From NCBI GenBank assembly GCA_030549775.1, contig CM060172.1, positions 58,533,523-58,597,522 of the forward strand: DNA of 64,000 bases, given 5' to 3'. The notes below the pieces were generated by a model, which was not told the DNA's origin, ran no database searches, and saw only the letters and a list, made by a program, of their open reading frames with translations. The stretch is from Tamarix chinensis. Lineage: Eukaryota; Streptophyta; Magnoliopsida; Caryophyllales; Tamaricaceae. Each line of letters begins with the position of its first letter. Within the stretch, counting starts at the first letter, position 1. Shown here piece by piece: positions 47,401 to 60,558 of this stretch. Position numbers and translations under genes: made by a program.

Positions 47401-48218
47401 TAAGTAAGAAGATCAAAGAAAATGGAGAGAAAAAAAGGAGAGGGTGCTTGGCACCAAGGAAGACAGTCAAGATCCAAAACCAACTAAGATAGGAGAAAAT
47501 GAGAGGGGAGAGGGTAGAGTAGAGAATCGACTGAGTGTGAAAATGATCAACTAAGGATAATGACCCCCTGATGGTCGTCTTCTAAGGTGGGAGAGAGAAA
47601 GGGAGAAAACAAACTGGAGGTTAATAAAAGAGGTGATAGGAGTGATTGGCATGGGTGAGAGTGTGTAGGAGAGTCAGTGGAAAGTGATTGTAGTTAGATT
47701 TTAGGTTGAGCGAACAAGTACCATATGGGACCTTATCATGAGGTGTAAAGAGGTTAAAATTTTGAATCCCTCATGTCTGAGACAATCACCAATAATTAAA
47801 AATAGTTTAAGTAAGGTAAAAATTTCAATAAATGGTTAAAATGGAAAAAATAATCAACTACTTTCTAAAAATCATGAAATTAGGAAAAGGTGAGGAATTA
47901 CTTTGGAAACTTAAATATATAAAAGTATTAGGCATGGGAATTATTTGAATAAAAATAAATAAAGAAAATATAAAATGGTGAAAATTACCCAACTTAATTC
48001 TATTAGAAGATATTAGTGGTCGGTCACCTGAGGCCCTAGACAATAGGGTTTTGGGCACTACTGGTTGGCCGACCATTGCTTAGTTGCATTAAAAATTAGG
48101 GTTTCAAAAGGTGGGAAAGTAAAATGAGGGTTTGAGAGGTATAATTAAGGTTTAAGGTTAGAGAATGGATTAGGAAACTAATCATAATATTTAGGGTTAG
48201 AAAATTTGGGGTATTACA
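44493..48218 (-). mobile_element. Long LTR element, copy 3
   Basis: Begins TGTAACACCCCAC and ends TTGGGGTATTACA. Early sequence aligns with the copies at 51273 and 5790, including a TTACTACCATACCTAGTA segment and the GGGAATAAGTGCCACCCATGA stretch near 44921. No clean 5-bp duplication is visible (ATAAG left, GCAGG right). The CCACTATTAT module is eroded and there is no AAT microsatellite. A hAT-type MITE is inserted at 46139-46666. Confidence 0.65.
46139..46666. mobile_element. hAT-type MITE, CCCGATCCCC family, copy 2
   Basis: The ends are TAGGGATGGCAATGGGG and AAATTGCCATCCCTA. Perfect 8-bp duplications GTCAATAC lie at 46131-46138 and 46667-46674. It is packed with CCCGATCCCCGA and CGGGGA words around an AT-rich core, like 13967-14435 but less mutated, so probably a younger insertion. 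Confidence 0.92.
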
Positions 48219-49459
48219 GCAGGCAATAACATGCCCACATCAAAATATAGTACATGCTATAATGGAGAAATAGTCATGGCTCATGCTTTAAAGGACTACT
48301 CGTAAATCATGCTAATAATTAAGCATGCATGATACATGCTAACGACGTGCACTATGTTGTACCATAAGGGTATACCATGTAAAAATAGGGAATCACAAAG
48401 GATTTGACAAGCATAGAGAGAAACTAGGAAAAATCTGAAGGCATCTTTAGCATGGCATTTCAATCATAAAATGATTTATTTTTCACCATAATGGACCCAT
48501 AGGCCAAGGGGACAAGTATAATAAAAAGTCACATGAAGATATACCGCCAAAAGGCATAATCAAGGTAAGCCAAACAAGACATAGGCATATGGACACAAAC
48601 TTTGAGGCACAAGCTTAGACATCTAGTCCTACCACCAATGGACATGACCCATGGAGCACAAATAATAACAATAAGGCACAAAAGCCAATGAATATAGGGA
48701 AATATATCTTACCATGAATGGATAAAAGCTATCTAAAAGTACAAATAATAACCCTATGAGCATTTCCCTCCACTACAAATGAACATAGACTCCGAGGAGT
48801 TTGTATAAGGACTCAAACGCCTACCTAACATACAACTAGAAATGTCAATGTAGGCAAGACATCACATACACTACCAATGAAATTGAACCAAGGTAGCCTC
48901 ACCAAAGATATCCTAATCCTTAAATATGTGTATCCCCTATAGAATTTAAATGTCATATAAAGTAGAAAAGGCACCTAACTATTATACAACTAGTAACCCT
49001 TAGCATTTTAGGAGAATGGGAAACGAAAGGCCTAGAGGACTATGCTTTTTGATGTCAACACGAAATGTATCCATAAAGGAAAACTCATAAAGCACAAGAT
49101 TCACATATCACATACATATTTAAGGTTAATACAAAACCCTTAGGAATGATAAGATATCTCCCCAAATAATGAAAATCAATGATCTAAAAGATCACCACGG
49201 ATCATAAGATACCTTAAAAAAAATAGGAAAATTTCAAAATCAAAGGCCATAGCCCACAAGAAATAAAAAAATATAAATAAAAAAATATTATCAAGAATTA
49301 TTATTCATAGGAATTCACTATTCATATTTGATTATTATTAACGAGAGTAAAAAAATTTTAATATTACAGTCAATTTTTAACTCTAATAAGCTAGTATTAT
49401 GATTAATTATTCTAAAAACATAATTAATCTAACATTAGTATATTCTAAATGATTTTTAA
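48219..49459. other. Unassigned AT-rich sequence
   Basis: Many stops on both strands and no terminal repeats or recognisable protein. It may be an old transposon remnant, since it lies between an LTR and a LINE. Confidence 0.5.
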
Positions 49460-51179
49460 TCTCCTTACATAGCTGAGGTATTTATTTTTCCAAATGCATA
49501 GCCGATGGGTCATTTTGTTAGTGAGAAGCTAATAATGTTATTGGTGAAGCTTTCTCTATAGTAAAGGTACGCCCAGGTATTTACCTAGGAGGTGACTAAT
49601 GGGTATATGATAATCTCCCTTGATGATTTGCTTAATGTCTTCTCAGACTGCACCCCAATGAAAAATGATATTTATTTGAGTATTCATACTAAGCCATGAA
49701 AGTATTGGAGAATAGCTAAAAAGTGTTAAACATAAACTACACAAAAGTAGGTCATCATAATAGAAGAGTAACATATTATTAACAAAAATCAAGCTATTAA
49801 CCTTTTAAAGCTCAGTGTAAGTACTCCATAACTAGGATAAAGAGGTAAGGGATAGAGGATCTTCTTGTGTTAATCCTCTTTTAGCTACGAAAGGAGGTTC
49901 AAGATAACATTAAATACGAGCTTATATTGATCCATTATAACACATTCCCGAATAATTTTTACAAAAAAATGAAGATGTACGAGCATGGGCTCTAGAAAAT
50001 TCCATTTCACTATATCATATGCTTTGCACATGTCAAGTTTGATCATGCAGATAGGGGATTGATGTAGCTAGGTATACCTATAAATTCGTTTATATAACAT
50101 TAGGATATTATCAACTATCCCTCTACCTTTTACAAAAGCAAATTAAGAGTAACCAACTAGAATGGGAAGTATATTTTGTAGTCTACTCGTGAAGTTCTTG
50201 AAGATGATGTTATAGATAATATTACAATGACAAATAGGGTGAAACTTGTTATGCTTAGCTGTGTTTGGGACCTTAGGCACTAAATGGAGAGTTATGACGT
50301 TTAGGGCCCTAGGAAAAGTGCACAAGATGAAGAAGGTTATCATTACTTTGCAAATGTCATTTCCAATGATAATCCAACTAACTTGATAAAATATTACATT
50401 ATAACCATCAGGTCTTGGTGCTTGGTCACTATTCAAGGAGAACACTCCATCCTTGACTTTTGTAATGATAACGGGATTTAGTAAGCTATTTTGTTGTTAT
50501 GTGGTGACTCTTGGACTTTATTAATAACCATCTATTATAATGGGGTATTATAGGAGGTTTGACACCCTGTATATCATAAATGATTTTAGCCAACAATATC
50601 ATAACCTACCTCATCATAAAGGAGTAAGATACAATTTTGGTTGTTTTCTCCTTTAATGATGACATGAAATTACAGGTTAATATTATCACCTTGCTTAATC
50701 TAATCCACATGGGCTTTCTGTTTGAGACAGATTTCTTTATATTAAGAGCTATGAATTATGTTTTCCATTGAATCTTGAGCTTATCTTATAAGATAGATGT
50801 TATGAGGCTCTTCAGTAAGTTGTTGTTGGACATGACTTAGATGTTCCCTAATTGCAATGGATTTTGATGAGATACCACCATATTTGTTTGGTGTTTAATT
50901 GTTGTAGAGGGTATTTGAGCTTTATAAGGTTATTCATGACTGCTTGGAGGGAGGGAACAATTATCTCATTCTTCCACATTTAACAAATAATAGCTAAGAA
51001 AGTAGGGTATTATGTCTAGAAGTTGAAAAATCTAAATGGCTTTTTTGCCATTAAAAAAATAAATATTGGACGATCACCACTATAGATGTGTGTTGAGAGT
51101 CCAACCTGGGAAGGAATTTTACTTGAGAATTGGTGAAAGCAACCAACCAATGCTTAGTGCAGAGGGCTCTGTCAGGTTT
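49460..51179 (-). mobile_element. Second LINE (L1-type) fragment
   Basis: Reverse-strand frame 50143-50445 contains SLNSDQAPRPDGYNVIFYQV and LVPKVPNTAKHNKFHPICHC, typical of the N-terminal reverse transcriptase region of L1-type LINEs. Further right, near 51060-51170, are endonuclease-like residues (RALCTKHWLVAFTNSQVKF). To the left, degenerate ORF2 sequence continues to about 49460. It is heavily mutated and is cut off at 51180 by a long LTR. It is a different copy from the LINE at 1-12.5 kb. Confidence 0.75.
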
Positions 51180-51272
51180 TATAATACCCTAAAATTTTTC
51201 TAATATTAAACCCAAATAATGAATAGTTTAACCAAATCCTTATCTATAAAAATTGATATTTTTTTACCTTAC
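51180..51272 (+). mobile_element. Long LTR copy 4, left fragment (outermost shell of nest)
   Basis: TATAATACCCTAAAA at 51180 matches the family start TGTAATACCCC with one change. After 93 bp it is interrupted by the LTR at 51273 and resumes at 61387, after the duplicated CTTAC. Confidence 0.6.
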
Positions 51273-51969
51273 TGTAACACCCCCAAATTTACTACTGAAA
51301 AATTTTGTTTAATTAAAAGGGTTTAACGGAAGCGAAAAGATAAAACCATAAACTTGAGGGCATTACCGCCACACTTAGTACCAGATCGGTTCACTCCTAT
51401 CGTTCCAGTACTAGGTGCTAAGGCTAAATAAGGTTAACATTAAACACGAGTCATTAATAAAAACACAAGTCGTTAGTAAAGCACAAGTCATACAGAAATC
51501 AGAGTGTGGTTTAGGATTACAATCCAAAGAGTACGTGACTAAAGTTTTTCAAAACATATCACAACTAAAATTTGATAATACATGGTCTAATAAAAGAAAT
51601 AGAGTTCGGCCGAGTCGCTCTCGATCCCCAAGTTAGGTCTAGGCTCAACGCTCAACCCCACCCGATGCCTTGTAGGTGTCGTAGGCATCGAAGACATCAT
51701 CCCTTACCTACACAAGCTCAGATGTGTCTTCTGCTCATGGGAATGAGCAGCACCCATAAAACGGGTGATCAGTACGCTACGTACTGAGTAAGGTAACAGA
51801 TGCGCTAAGGCCATCACATAGAGCATATAACATAAGAATGATCATATAGGCAACATACAATAATACATGTAATAAGGCCGGGTTAATTTTCAGGTAACTT
51901 ATTCTTTAGTCCCCTTAACAATATGTTTATTTCACACATACTCTTTAATAGTCCATGTGAGTGCGGGAA

Positions 51970-52319
51970 CCCCACTATTATAGCCGGTGGACAGAAATAC
52001 ATACAGGGCAGAATGCTCTTGACCACTATTATTCGTCGGTGGACTGGTCTCCAAGGCAGAACGCTCCTGGCCACTATTATTCACCGGTGGACTGGTCTGG
52101 CCCCGACTCATATAGTGTTTCACTGTAAGTACTTAGTGTATTTTCCATGGCTTAGCTTCATTACGTTTGGTTTGTTGAGCACGAAATCCCCCACTATTAT
52201 AGCCGGTGGACCAGAAATCATGCAAGGCAAAACTCTCCTGGCCACTATTATTCGCCGATGGAACGGTCTCCAAGGCACCCCGACTCCTGGCCACTATTAT
52301 TCGCTGGTGGACCGGTCTG
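51970..52319 (-). repeat. LTR 2x3 motif module, copy 5
   Basis: Six CCACTATTAT...GGTGGA motifs start near 51971, 52022, 52072, 52190, 52242 and 52291. They form two triplets separated by a GTGTTTCACTGTAAGTACTTAG segment. Confidence 0.78.
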
Positions 52320-54275
52320 GGCTCGGCTCAACGATCTTTCTCTTTAAATGATTAGTAACTTATTCGTGTCTTATTCGATAAGCAATACCCCTTGACATGC
52401 ATGTCATCAACGTTCTACTTCTATCCTCTCAAGGGAGCTCGTCCCATATCTTGAGACTCCTGCGCCCCTTACTACGCCCCGACATCCATTCTCCCTTACG
52501 CTTACACCCAATGAAGAACCAACTCCTAAGGGTGAGGGTCAAGGCACAACACCTCATGACATCAAACTCCACCTACTATCACCCTCTAGGGTTTTTCCTT
52601 GAAAACCCGAATTGGACTTATATGGCCCAACTTTCTCTCATTTACACTACCATCACTTCATTTATCACCCCATACCTTATCTCATTTAGATCCAATCCCA
52701 AATCGTATCGCTTTACCCCTCAATTCCACATGTGATTGAAACACCCTAGCTGGCCACTCCAACCTTGGTACCTTTCTTCTCCCACAAGTAACCTCTCTCA
52801 TTTCACCCAAATTCTCTTCTCTCTCATGGAACCCATACTCACCCCTTACATAATAAATTCTCACTCTTAACCCATACTTCACTCTCCCTTAATCATTTTT
52901 ACTTCCACATTTTTCAGATTACTGCTTCCTCCCAAAACCCTAATCGGGTCCTTTATAAACCCTTACACCAACATACGTACTATTTTTCATCCCAAGTCTC
53001 CAATCACTCCACAACTCTCCCCTTAGCTTATCTACATCCTAAATAAACTTTTCTCACGTAAAGATCACCCACATGCAAGTTTTATCCATCCCATGCAAAC
53101 ACCCAAAGTCCCCATGCAAATTTTAAGATTCTCATGCATGGTTCCCATCTCTCATTCATTTTGGTCATTCCTTCCTCTTTAATTTCCTCTCATGGATCAT
53201 GAGGTATTTTGGTCAACCTCATCTCCCCCTTAATGAACTCACTTCCCATTTCTCTCTTTTTGTCCTTTCATTCACATATCATATTATCAATTTTCCTAGC
53301 ATGCATGTCCTAGAGGGCCATATCATATCACACCATAAACACTATATATACATATCATACTCATGTCATAAGAAACACATACAAACATACCTCAACTCCA
53401 AGCTGCGCTACACATAAGACAAGTTAAGGACAATCATTCGGTACACAATATAACATGATATATATAGCATCCAAGGCATACAAGTCACATAACACACATG
53501 GGCCTTAGCTACATCCTTACCTAAAACGACGTCGGGCTTGGAGCACGCTCTTACGACTCCTTAGGGTTTTGGCTCGATTCACCTATAAAAGGAAAAATAC
53601 TAATGTAACACCCCCAAATTTACTACTAAAAAATTTCGTTTAAATCAAAGGTTTAGTGGAAGCGAAGGATAAAAAGGTAAACTCGGGGACGTTACCGCCA
53701 CACTTAGCACCAGACCGGTTCACTCCTATCGTTCCAGTACTAAGTGCTAAGGCTAAATCCGATCAACATTAAGTACGAAGTATCATAAAACATAAGACGA
53801 CATATAACATAAATCATTAATAAGATATAAGTCAAACAGAAGTTAGAATACGATTTAAGATTACAACCCCATAATACATTTTTCAAAACGGGAAACGTAA
53901 TACAAAATACAGCTAAACAAAATAAATCCCAAAGGATTAGTATCCGGATTGCCTACTCACTCAAGTCAAGCCTTCCACCCCAATATAGTATCCGACTGTA
54001 AACCTGCACAGGAGGTCTGCTCCCCACCATCAGTGGATCATCACAGGACCCATTCAACCAAGGTAGTATCAGTACGGGTCCGATACTGAGTAATGTAGCA
54101 GGTGCGCTAAGGCCAACATACAACATAACACACATAGCACAATCACATAGGCAACATGTAATAATATAGATGATGCAGGTTGGCTATGGTCCAATCAGAC
54201 TTACTTCCTTGTAGATCTTTGTTAATTATAGTTATTTCACGCCATAATCTTTATTAATCCATGCGAGTGCGGAAA

Positions 54276-54620
54276 CCCCACTATTATAGCCGGTGGATCG
54301 GTCACTTATAGGGCAAAAAGCACCTAACCACTATTATAGCCGGTGGATCGGTCACTTATAGGGCAGAACGGGCCTAACCACTATTTTATGCCGGTGGATC
54401 GGACTGGCCCCGACTCTCATGGTGTTCCACTGTAAGTACTTAGTATCTTTTACATGTATTAACAAATTAGGGTTTGGTTTACTGAGCTCGAGATCCCCCA
54501 CTATTATTGCTGGTGGGCCGGTCACTTGCGGGACGAAGTCCACACCACTATTATTCGCCGGTGGATCGGTCACTTGCGGGACAATAGTCCACACCACTAT
54601 TCCTTACCGGTGGATCGGCT
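54276..54620 (-). repeat. LTR 2x3 motif module, copy 6
   Basis: Six motifs, best preserved here: CCACTATTATAGCCGGTGGA near 54278 and 54329, then variants near 54378, 54497, 54542 and 54592. The linker GATCGGTCACTTATAGGGCA repeats between units. Confidence 0.82.
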
Positions 54621-56099
54621 AGCCCCGGCTCAGTACTCTTTCACTTTACATGATTAGTATTTTATCGTATCTTATTCAACAAATTCCGTCCTAGACATAC
54701 ATGACTAACTCTAGCTATAATTATCCCCCAAAGAGGGCCCGTCCCATATCTTGAGACTCGATGCCCACTAACTTAGACCCCAACATCCATTTTCCTTTAC
54801 ACTTACCCTTTAATGAAAGCCCAACTCCTAAGGGTGCGGGTTAGGGCCCAACACCTCACGACATCAACTCCACCTACCATCACCCTTGAGGGTCTTCCCT
54901 TGAAAACCCTAATTAGACCTATGTGGCCTAACTTCTTCTCACTTACACGACCATTGCTCCATCCATCTCCCCACATCTCATCTTAATTAGATCTAATCCC
55001 CAAACATATCACTTTACCTCTCGACTTCGCATATGACTGGAAAAACCCTAGTTAGCCACCTCAAACCCTAGTGCCTTTCTTCTTCCACAAGTAACCTCTC
55101 CCTTTTCTCACTCAATATTCCTTCTCTCCCATGGCACCCATACTCACTCCTTACATAATAAATCCCCATTCTTAACCCATATTCCACTCTCCCTTAATCA
55201 TTTTTTTTTACTTCCACAATTTCCAGATTACTACTTCCTCCCAAAACCCTAATCGGGTCCCTTACACACCCTCACACCGACCTATGTAATATTTTTCATC
55301 CCAAGTCTCCAATCACTCTACAACTTTTCCCTTAGCTTATTTACACCCTAAATCAACTTTTCTCACGTAAGGATCACCCCCATGCAAGTTTTGTCCATCA
55401 CATGCAAACTCCCGAAGTCCCCATGCAAACCCTAGGATTTCCATGCATGGTTCCCATCTCTCGTTCATTTTGGTCAACCTCATATCCCCCTTAGCATCTC
55501 ACTTCCCATTTGTTTCTTATTGTCCTTTCATTTCCCATATCATAATATCATTTGTCCTAGCATGCATGTCTTAGATGGCCATATCATATCACACCACAAT
55601 CACCACTCATACATATCATACTCATGCCATACGAACACATTCAAAACATACCTCAACTCCAAGCTGCGCTACACATAAGACAAGTTAAGGAAAATCATAC
55701 GATACATAATATAACATGAAATACAAGGCATCCAAGGCATACAATTCACATAACACACATGGGCCTTAACTACATCCTTACTTAAAGCGACGCCGGGCTT
55801 GGAGCACGCTCCTACAACTCTTTGGGCCTTCGGCTCGATTCACCTATAGGAGGATAAGACTAATGGTTAGTTCTCTTCTACCCGAAAATACTATTATTTC
55901 TTATTTTAGTCTAAGATTAGGTTTTTATTATTACACGGAGTTTTATAAGTGAAAACTAGGGTTTTCTTTCCACCAAGCTAGCCTACTAGTTATTACTAGT
56001 TAAAATGTACTTATGTTATTATTCATAACTATATTTCTATTATCAACCTAATAGCTTTATTCCTTCTAATGATAGTACTAATACTTGTTAAAATAAAAT

Positions 56100-56935
56100 A
56101 GTGCTAATAATAATAGTAGTAGTAATACCCATGATCTTAGAAATAGAATCCCTATCATTTTTAAGGTTAAGGCTAATAATGGTCCTAGGGCAAGATAATA
56201 TTATAATAATAGTATTACTAACAAGGCGCTAATATTATTGAAGATAATAATGATATTAGTTGTATTTGGGATAATAATAATATAAGGGTTCGAATGTTTT
56301 TATTATAATAATATTAGCAAAATAATAACAATAGTACTTGTACTAACTAACAATGATACCAAAGTAATAATGTTAGTAACAAGGGCATTAGGAACAATAT
56401 TGGCAAAGTTTGAATAATAATAATAGTAATAATACTAAGGTTGGGTATTCTCCTTCTATAGTAACAAAAGGGGAAAACATGCCAACTTCAGTTTCAATAA
56501 CGTTAATAATAATAAAAATAATAATAATATTATTAACAATGCCAACAACAACAACAACAACAATAATAATAATAATAATAATGATAATAATAATAATAAT
56601 AATAATAATAATAGTAACAGCAATAATAATAATAATAATAATAATAAATTAATAATGATAATAATAATAAAAATAATAATGATAATAATAATAACGTTAA
56701 GCATAGTAATAATAATGATAATAACCATAATATAGTAACCAAAATGATAATAATAATAATATAAGGGTCCAAATATTTATTTTAATAATAAAAGTGATAT
56801 TAGATAAAGTTAGCATTAACAAGATTAACAAGATAGTAATAATAATAATAATAATAATAGTAACAATAACAATGATAATAATAATAGTAATAATAATGAT
56901 AACAATATAGATAATACCATTAATATTATTAAATA
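56100..56935 (-). repeat. AAT microsatellite tract in LTR copy 6
   Basis: Dense AAT with ATG and ACA interruptions. The hydrophobic poly-Ile and poly-Leu frames over it are artefacts. Confidence 0.9.
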
Positions 56936-56959
56936 ATTAATATTTGTATAAAGTAAGTT

Positions 56960-57430
56960 TAAGGGTTGGGAGAGTTGGAGAACCACCTAAGGCAGTGGTG
57001 GCACCGACGGCGACGCACGACGGCGGCGGCGGCGATTGTGGGAGTTTGAGGTGAAGGAAGAAGGAGAAAGGAGGGAGGAGGATAAGGAAGGGAAGAGGAA
57101 GAAATGGAGGTGTGGGGAGGTAGAGGAGGCTCCCCTAGTTGTTTTGGAGGGTAGAGGTGGCGCTGGTGGCGGCGGGAGGCGGTGCGAAGGGCGGTAGGGG
57201 CTGGAAGGGTGTAAATTGGGTTGGCAGTTTTGCACGGTCGGGGTGGCTCGTGTAGGGAAAATCGAGGAGCAAGGAGGGTGTAGTTAGGTAGAGGGTGGTG
57301 CAAGGGTCGGTTCTGGGGGTTTTTTGACCGTCGGCGATAGGCGGCGGCGGAAGGCTCGTTTAATGGGGCGGCAGCGAGGATGGCTGACCCTAGGGTTTCG
57401 GGGTCCAAAACTTCGAATTAAGGTAGGCTA
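56960..57430 (-). other. GC-rich leader with proline-rich open frames, LTR copy 6
   Basis: A GC-rich block (GGCGGCGG words) downstream of the LTR TATA box. On the reverse strand it is open for 149 codons with a proline- and serine-rich product and no known domain. The paralogous block at 59930-60540 shares PPRPCK and other words. It may be coding or just CCN-rich leader. Confidence 0.4.
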
Positions 57431-57449
57431 TGGGGTATATATATAGGTC
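57431..57449 (-). promoter_or_regulatory. LTR TATA box, copy 6
   Basis: On the reverse strand CCTATATATATACCCCA, about 860 bp from the LTR start on that strand, in the same context as 2481-2502. Confidence 0.55.
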
Positions 57450-58499
57450 GATTGGCTGGGCAAGGACAAGGGGAAGAAGACAAGGGTGTGCAGGTGCCAG
57501 GCAGGCCGGCCGGTGGCGGCAGTCGAGGCAGTGCTGCCATGGCAGGGTGGCAAGGTCTAGAGAAGAGGAAAAGGGAAAGGGGCAGGTTACTCGGGAGAGG
57601 GGAAAAGGGTCGGTTGGGGTCGAATTGGTGAAAGAAAACGACGGGAGAGGGAAGGGGAGGATGGCCGGCCGGTGTAGGTGGCTGTCGGCAGGTGCAGGGT
57701 CACAGGGTCGGGGTGCGGTCACGCAGGAGGAAGAAGAAAAGGGAAAAGGGGGTGGACCGGTGGTCTAGGGAGAAAAGAAGGGAGGGGGAGAACCGGCCGG
57801 TTGGCAACGGTTACTTGTTACTAAGTGAAACACGGCGTTTCAGCGGATATTGGGGCAAAACACTGCGTCACGCTGGGCCGCGGGGGAAGGAGAAGGAAGG
57901 GAAAAGGGGAAGTTGGGTCGAGCGAGGCCCAACCGGCGGGGAAGAAGAAAGGAAAAGAAAAAGGAAGAAAAGGAAGAGGAAGAAAAAGGGAAAAAGGGGT
58001 TTTTTTTTTAGGGTTTTGGATTTTGCATAAATTATTTAGAATATTTTTGGGTTATTTAGAATAACAATATTTAGAAAATAATAATTAATTCCTTTTTAGC
58101 TTAATTTAGGTTATTTTAGATAAATTTCCTTAACTTCCATGTTAATTAGAAAAAATACCCTAATTTTTTTTCCAATTAAATTCTTTATTATTTTCCTCTT
58201 AATTTACCTTATTAACTCTCTTAATTTTAATAAAATAATTTATATAATTAATTTTCCTAGTAAATCCTTATTTGACCATAATTTCGAGAATTAGAATTTT
58301 GGGGTATTTTATAAAGATTAGTTTCCCTCCTACCAAAAGTACCATTCCTCCTTATTTTAGTCTAAGATTAGGGTTATTATTACTAAAGGGGCATTACATG
58401 TGAAAACTAGGGTTTTTATCTTAAAAATAGCCTACTAGATATTATTAGTCAAAATATGCTTATTTTAAATATTTAATGCTATACTTATATTATTAAACC

Positions 58500-59233
58500 T
58501 AATAGCTTTATTCTTATAATAATAGTACTAATACTAATTATAGCAAAATAGTGATAATAATAATAATAAAATAATAGTAATGCTAATGCTTATGGTGATA
58601 GAAACCCTAGCATTTTTAAGGCTAGGCTACTAATAGTATTAGGGTTAAAATAATAATATAATAGTTGCAATACCAACAAAGTACTAATATTCCTAAAAAT
58701 AATAATGATAACAGTTATATTTTGAATAATAATAATATAAGGGTTCAAATGCTTTTGTCACAATAATAGTAACAAAATAATAACAATAATAATAGTAATA
58801 ACTAATAATGATACCATAGTAATAATGTTAGTGATAAAGGCATTAGGAATAATGTTAACAATATTCTAATATTAAATAGTAAAATACTAAGGCTTAAGTA
58901 TTCTTCTTCTTTAAGGACAAAATGATAATATGCCAACTTCAGTTTAAATGACATTAATAATAATAAAAGTAGTAATAATAATAATAATACTGATAAAAAT
59001 GTTAAGTATAATAATAATAACAATAACAATGATAATAGTAACCGAATGATAATAATAATAATATAAAGGTCCAAATATTTATATTAATAAATAAAAGTGA
59101 TAATGGACAAAGTTAGTATTAACAATATTAGCAAGGAAATAATGACAATGATAATGGTAATAATAATAGTAATAATAACAATAATAATAAAAAATAAAGT
59201 TGGGTTAAGTAGTAGTAATAATAATAATAATGG

Positions 59234-59264
<31 letters not shown>

Positions 59265-59619
59265 TAAGAATAATACTAATAGTAATGATAATAAAAATTG
59301 TAATAGTAGTATAAGGGTTCAAACGTTTACCATAATAGTAAAGATAATGATAATATGCCATAGCTAGCATTAGTAATAATAGTAGGAATAATAGTGAGGT
59401 TAGTAGTAATAATAATAATAATAGTATATGAGGAAAATTCCTAATCATAATAACACTAAAGTTGTGGGCCATTATTAATGATAATATTATTATTGGTTAG
59501 GAAAATCATGAAGTTAGGTTAAGTAGTAATAATAATAATAATAATGATAGAGATAACTATATTAATACTAAAGTTGTTAATAATAATAATAATGATAATA
59601 GTATTAGTAGTAGTAATAG

Positions 59620-59670
<51 letters not shown>

Positions 59671-59890
59671 GGATAACCATTTTAACGCTAAAGTTGTAGC
59701 CTTTTAAATAATATACTTTAGTTATTAGTATTTCTGAAATTAGGTTAGGTAATAAGAGTGATACATAATAATAATATTAATAATGGTAATAATAATAATA
59801 ATAATAACAATGATAATACAACACTAATAGTAATAATAATAATAATAATATTAAGGATAATACTATTAATATTAAATAAAATTATTAACA
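58500..59890 (-). repeat. AAT microsatellite tract in LTR copy 5
   Basis: Long AAT and ATA runs, densest at 59610-59690. It corresponds to 56100-56935 but is expanded. Confidence 0.9.
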
Positions 59891-59929
59891 CTTATAGAAA
59901 ATAGTTCAGGGGCCGGGGAAGTTGGAGCA

Positions 59930-60540
59930 CCACCTAAGGTTGGTGGCGGAACCGGCGGCGGCGCGTGGCGACGACGGCAGTGGCGGTGGAGGAGGAAGAG
60001 AGGTGGAAGATGGTTATGTAGGCTAAAGGAGAGGAAGTGGAGGGGTGTTTGAGGTGGAGGAAGGTGCAACAGGTGGAGAGGGGTGGAATGAAGGTGGTGG
60101 TGCAGCTGGGAGTGGCGGCGCATGAAGGTTTTTGCGGCTGCCGAAGGTGGTGGAAGGTAGTGGAAGATGGAGGAAGTAGAAGGAGAGGGAGGCAGGGGGA
60201 GATGAAGGCATAGGAAGGTAGGGGAAGGTTCCCTGGGTGTTTTGGAGGGTGGAGGAGGTGCTGGTAGCGGCGGGGTTGGCGGCGGAAGGCGGCGCGAGGG
60301 GCGGCGAGGGGCTGGAGTGGGCTGCTCGAGTTGGCGACTTTGCACGGTCGGGGCGGCACGTGCAGAGCGAGATAGGGGATGATGGTGGCTCGGTTTTGTA
60401 GAGGGAGGTGCGGGGAAGGTTTTGGTGGGCGGAGTTTGTGGCGGTGGTCGTCGAAGGCGGTGGAATAAGGAGCTGATATAGCGGCGGCGAGCGGTTGGAG
60501 ATTCTGGGCTGCGAAAACATAAGCTCTATTATGGCTTCCA
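59930..60540 (-). other. GC-rich leader with proline-rich open frames, LTR copy 5
   Basis: Reverse-strand frame 59934-60653 is open for 239 codons, overlaps the TATA box at its 5' end and is rich in Pro, Ser and Ala. No recognised domain. Compare 56960-57430. Confidence 0.4.
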
Positions 60541-60558
60541 TGGGGGTATTTATAGGCT
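60541..60558 (-). promoter_or_regulatory. LTR TATA box, copy 5
   Basis: On the reverse strand CCTATAAATACCCCCA, matching the TATA plus C-run of copies 1 and 6. Confidence 0.55.

Larger units (their letters stand above)
53604..58309 (-). mobile_element. Long LTR copy 6, inserted inside copy 5
   Basis: Begins TGTAACACCCCC and ends TTTGGGGTATTT (a mutated GGGGTGTTACA). It is flanked by ACTAA (53599-53603) and TATAA (58310-58314), compatible with a 5-bp duplication after two changes. Sequence left of it (51273-53603) closely resembles its own left half (53604-55860). Sequence right of it (58310-61386) resembles its own right half (55861-58309). That pattern, left-left-right-right, is what insertion of one LTR into the middle of another produces. 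Same orientation as copy 5. Confidence 0.82.
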
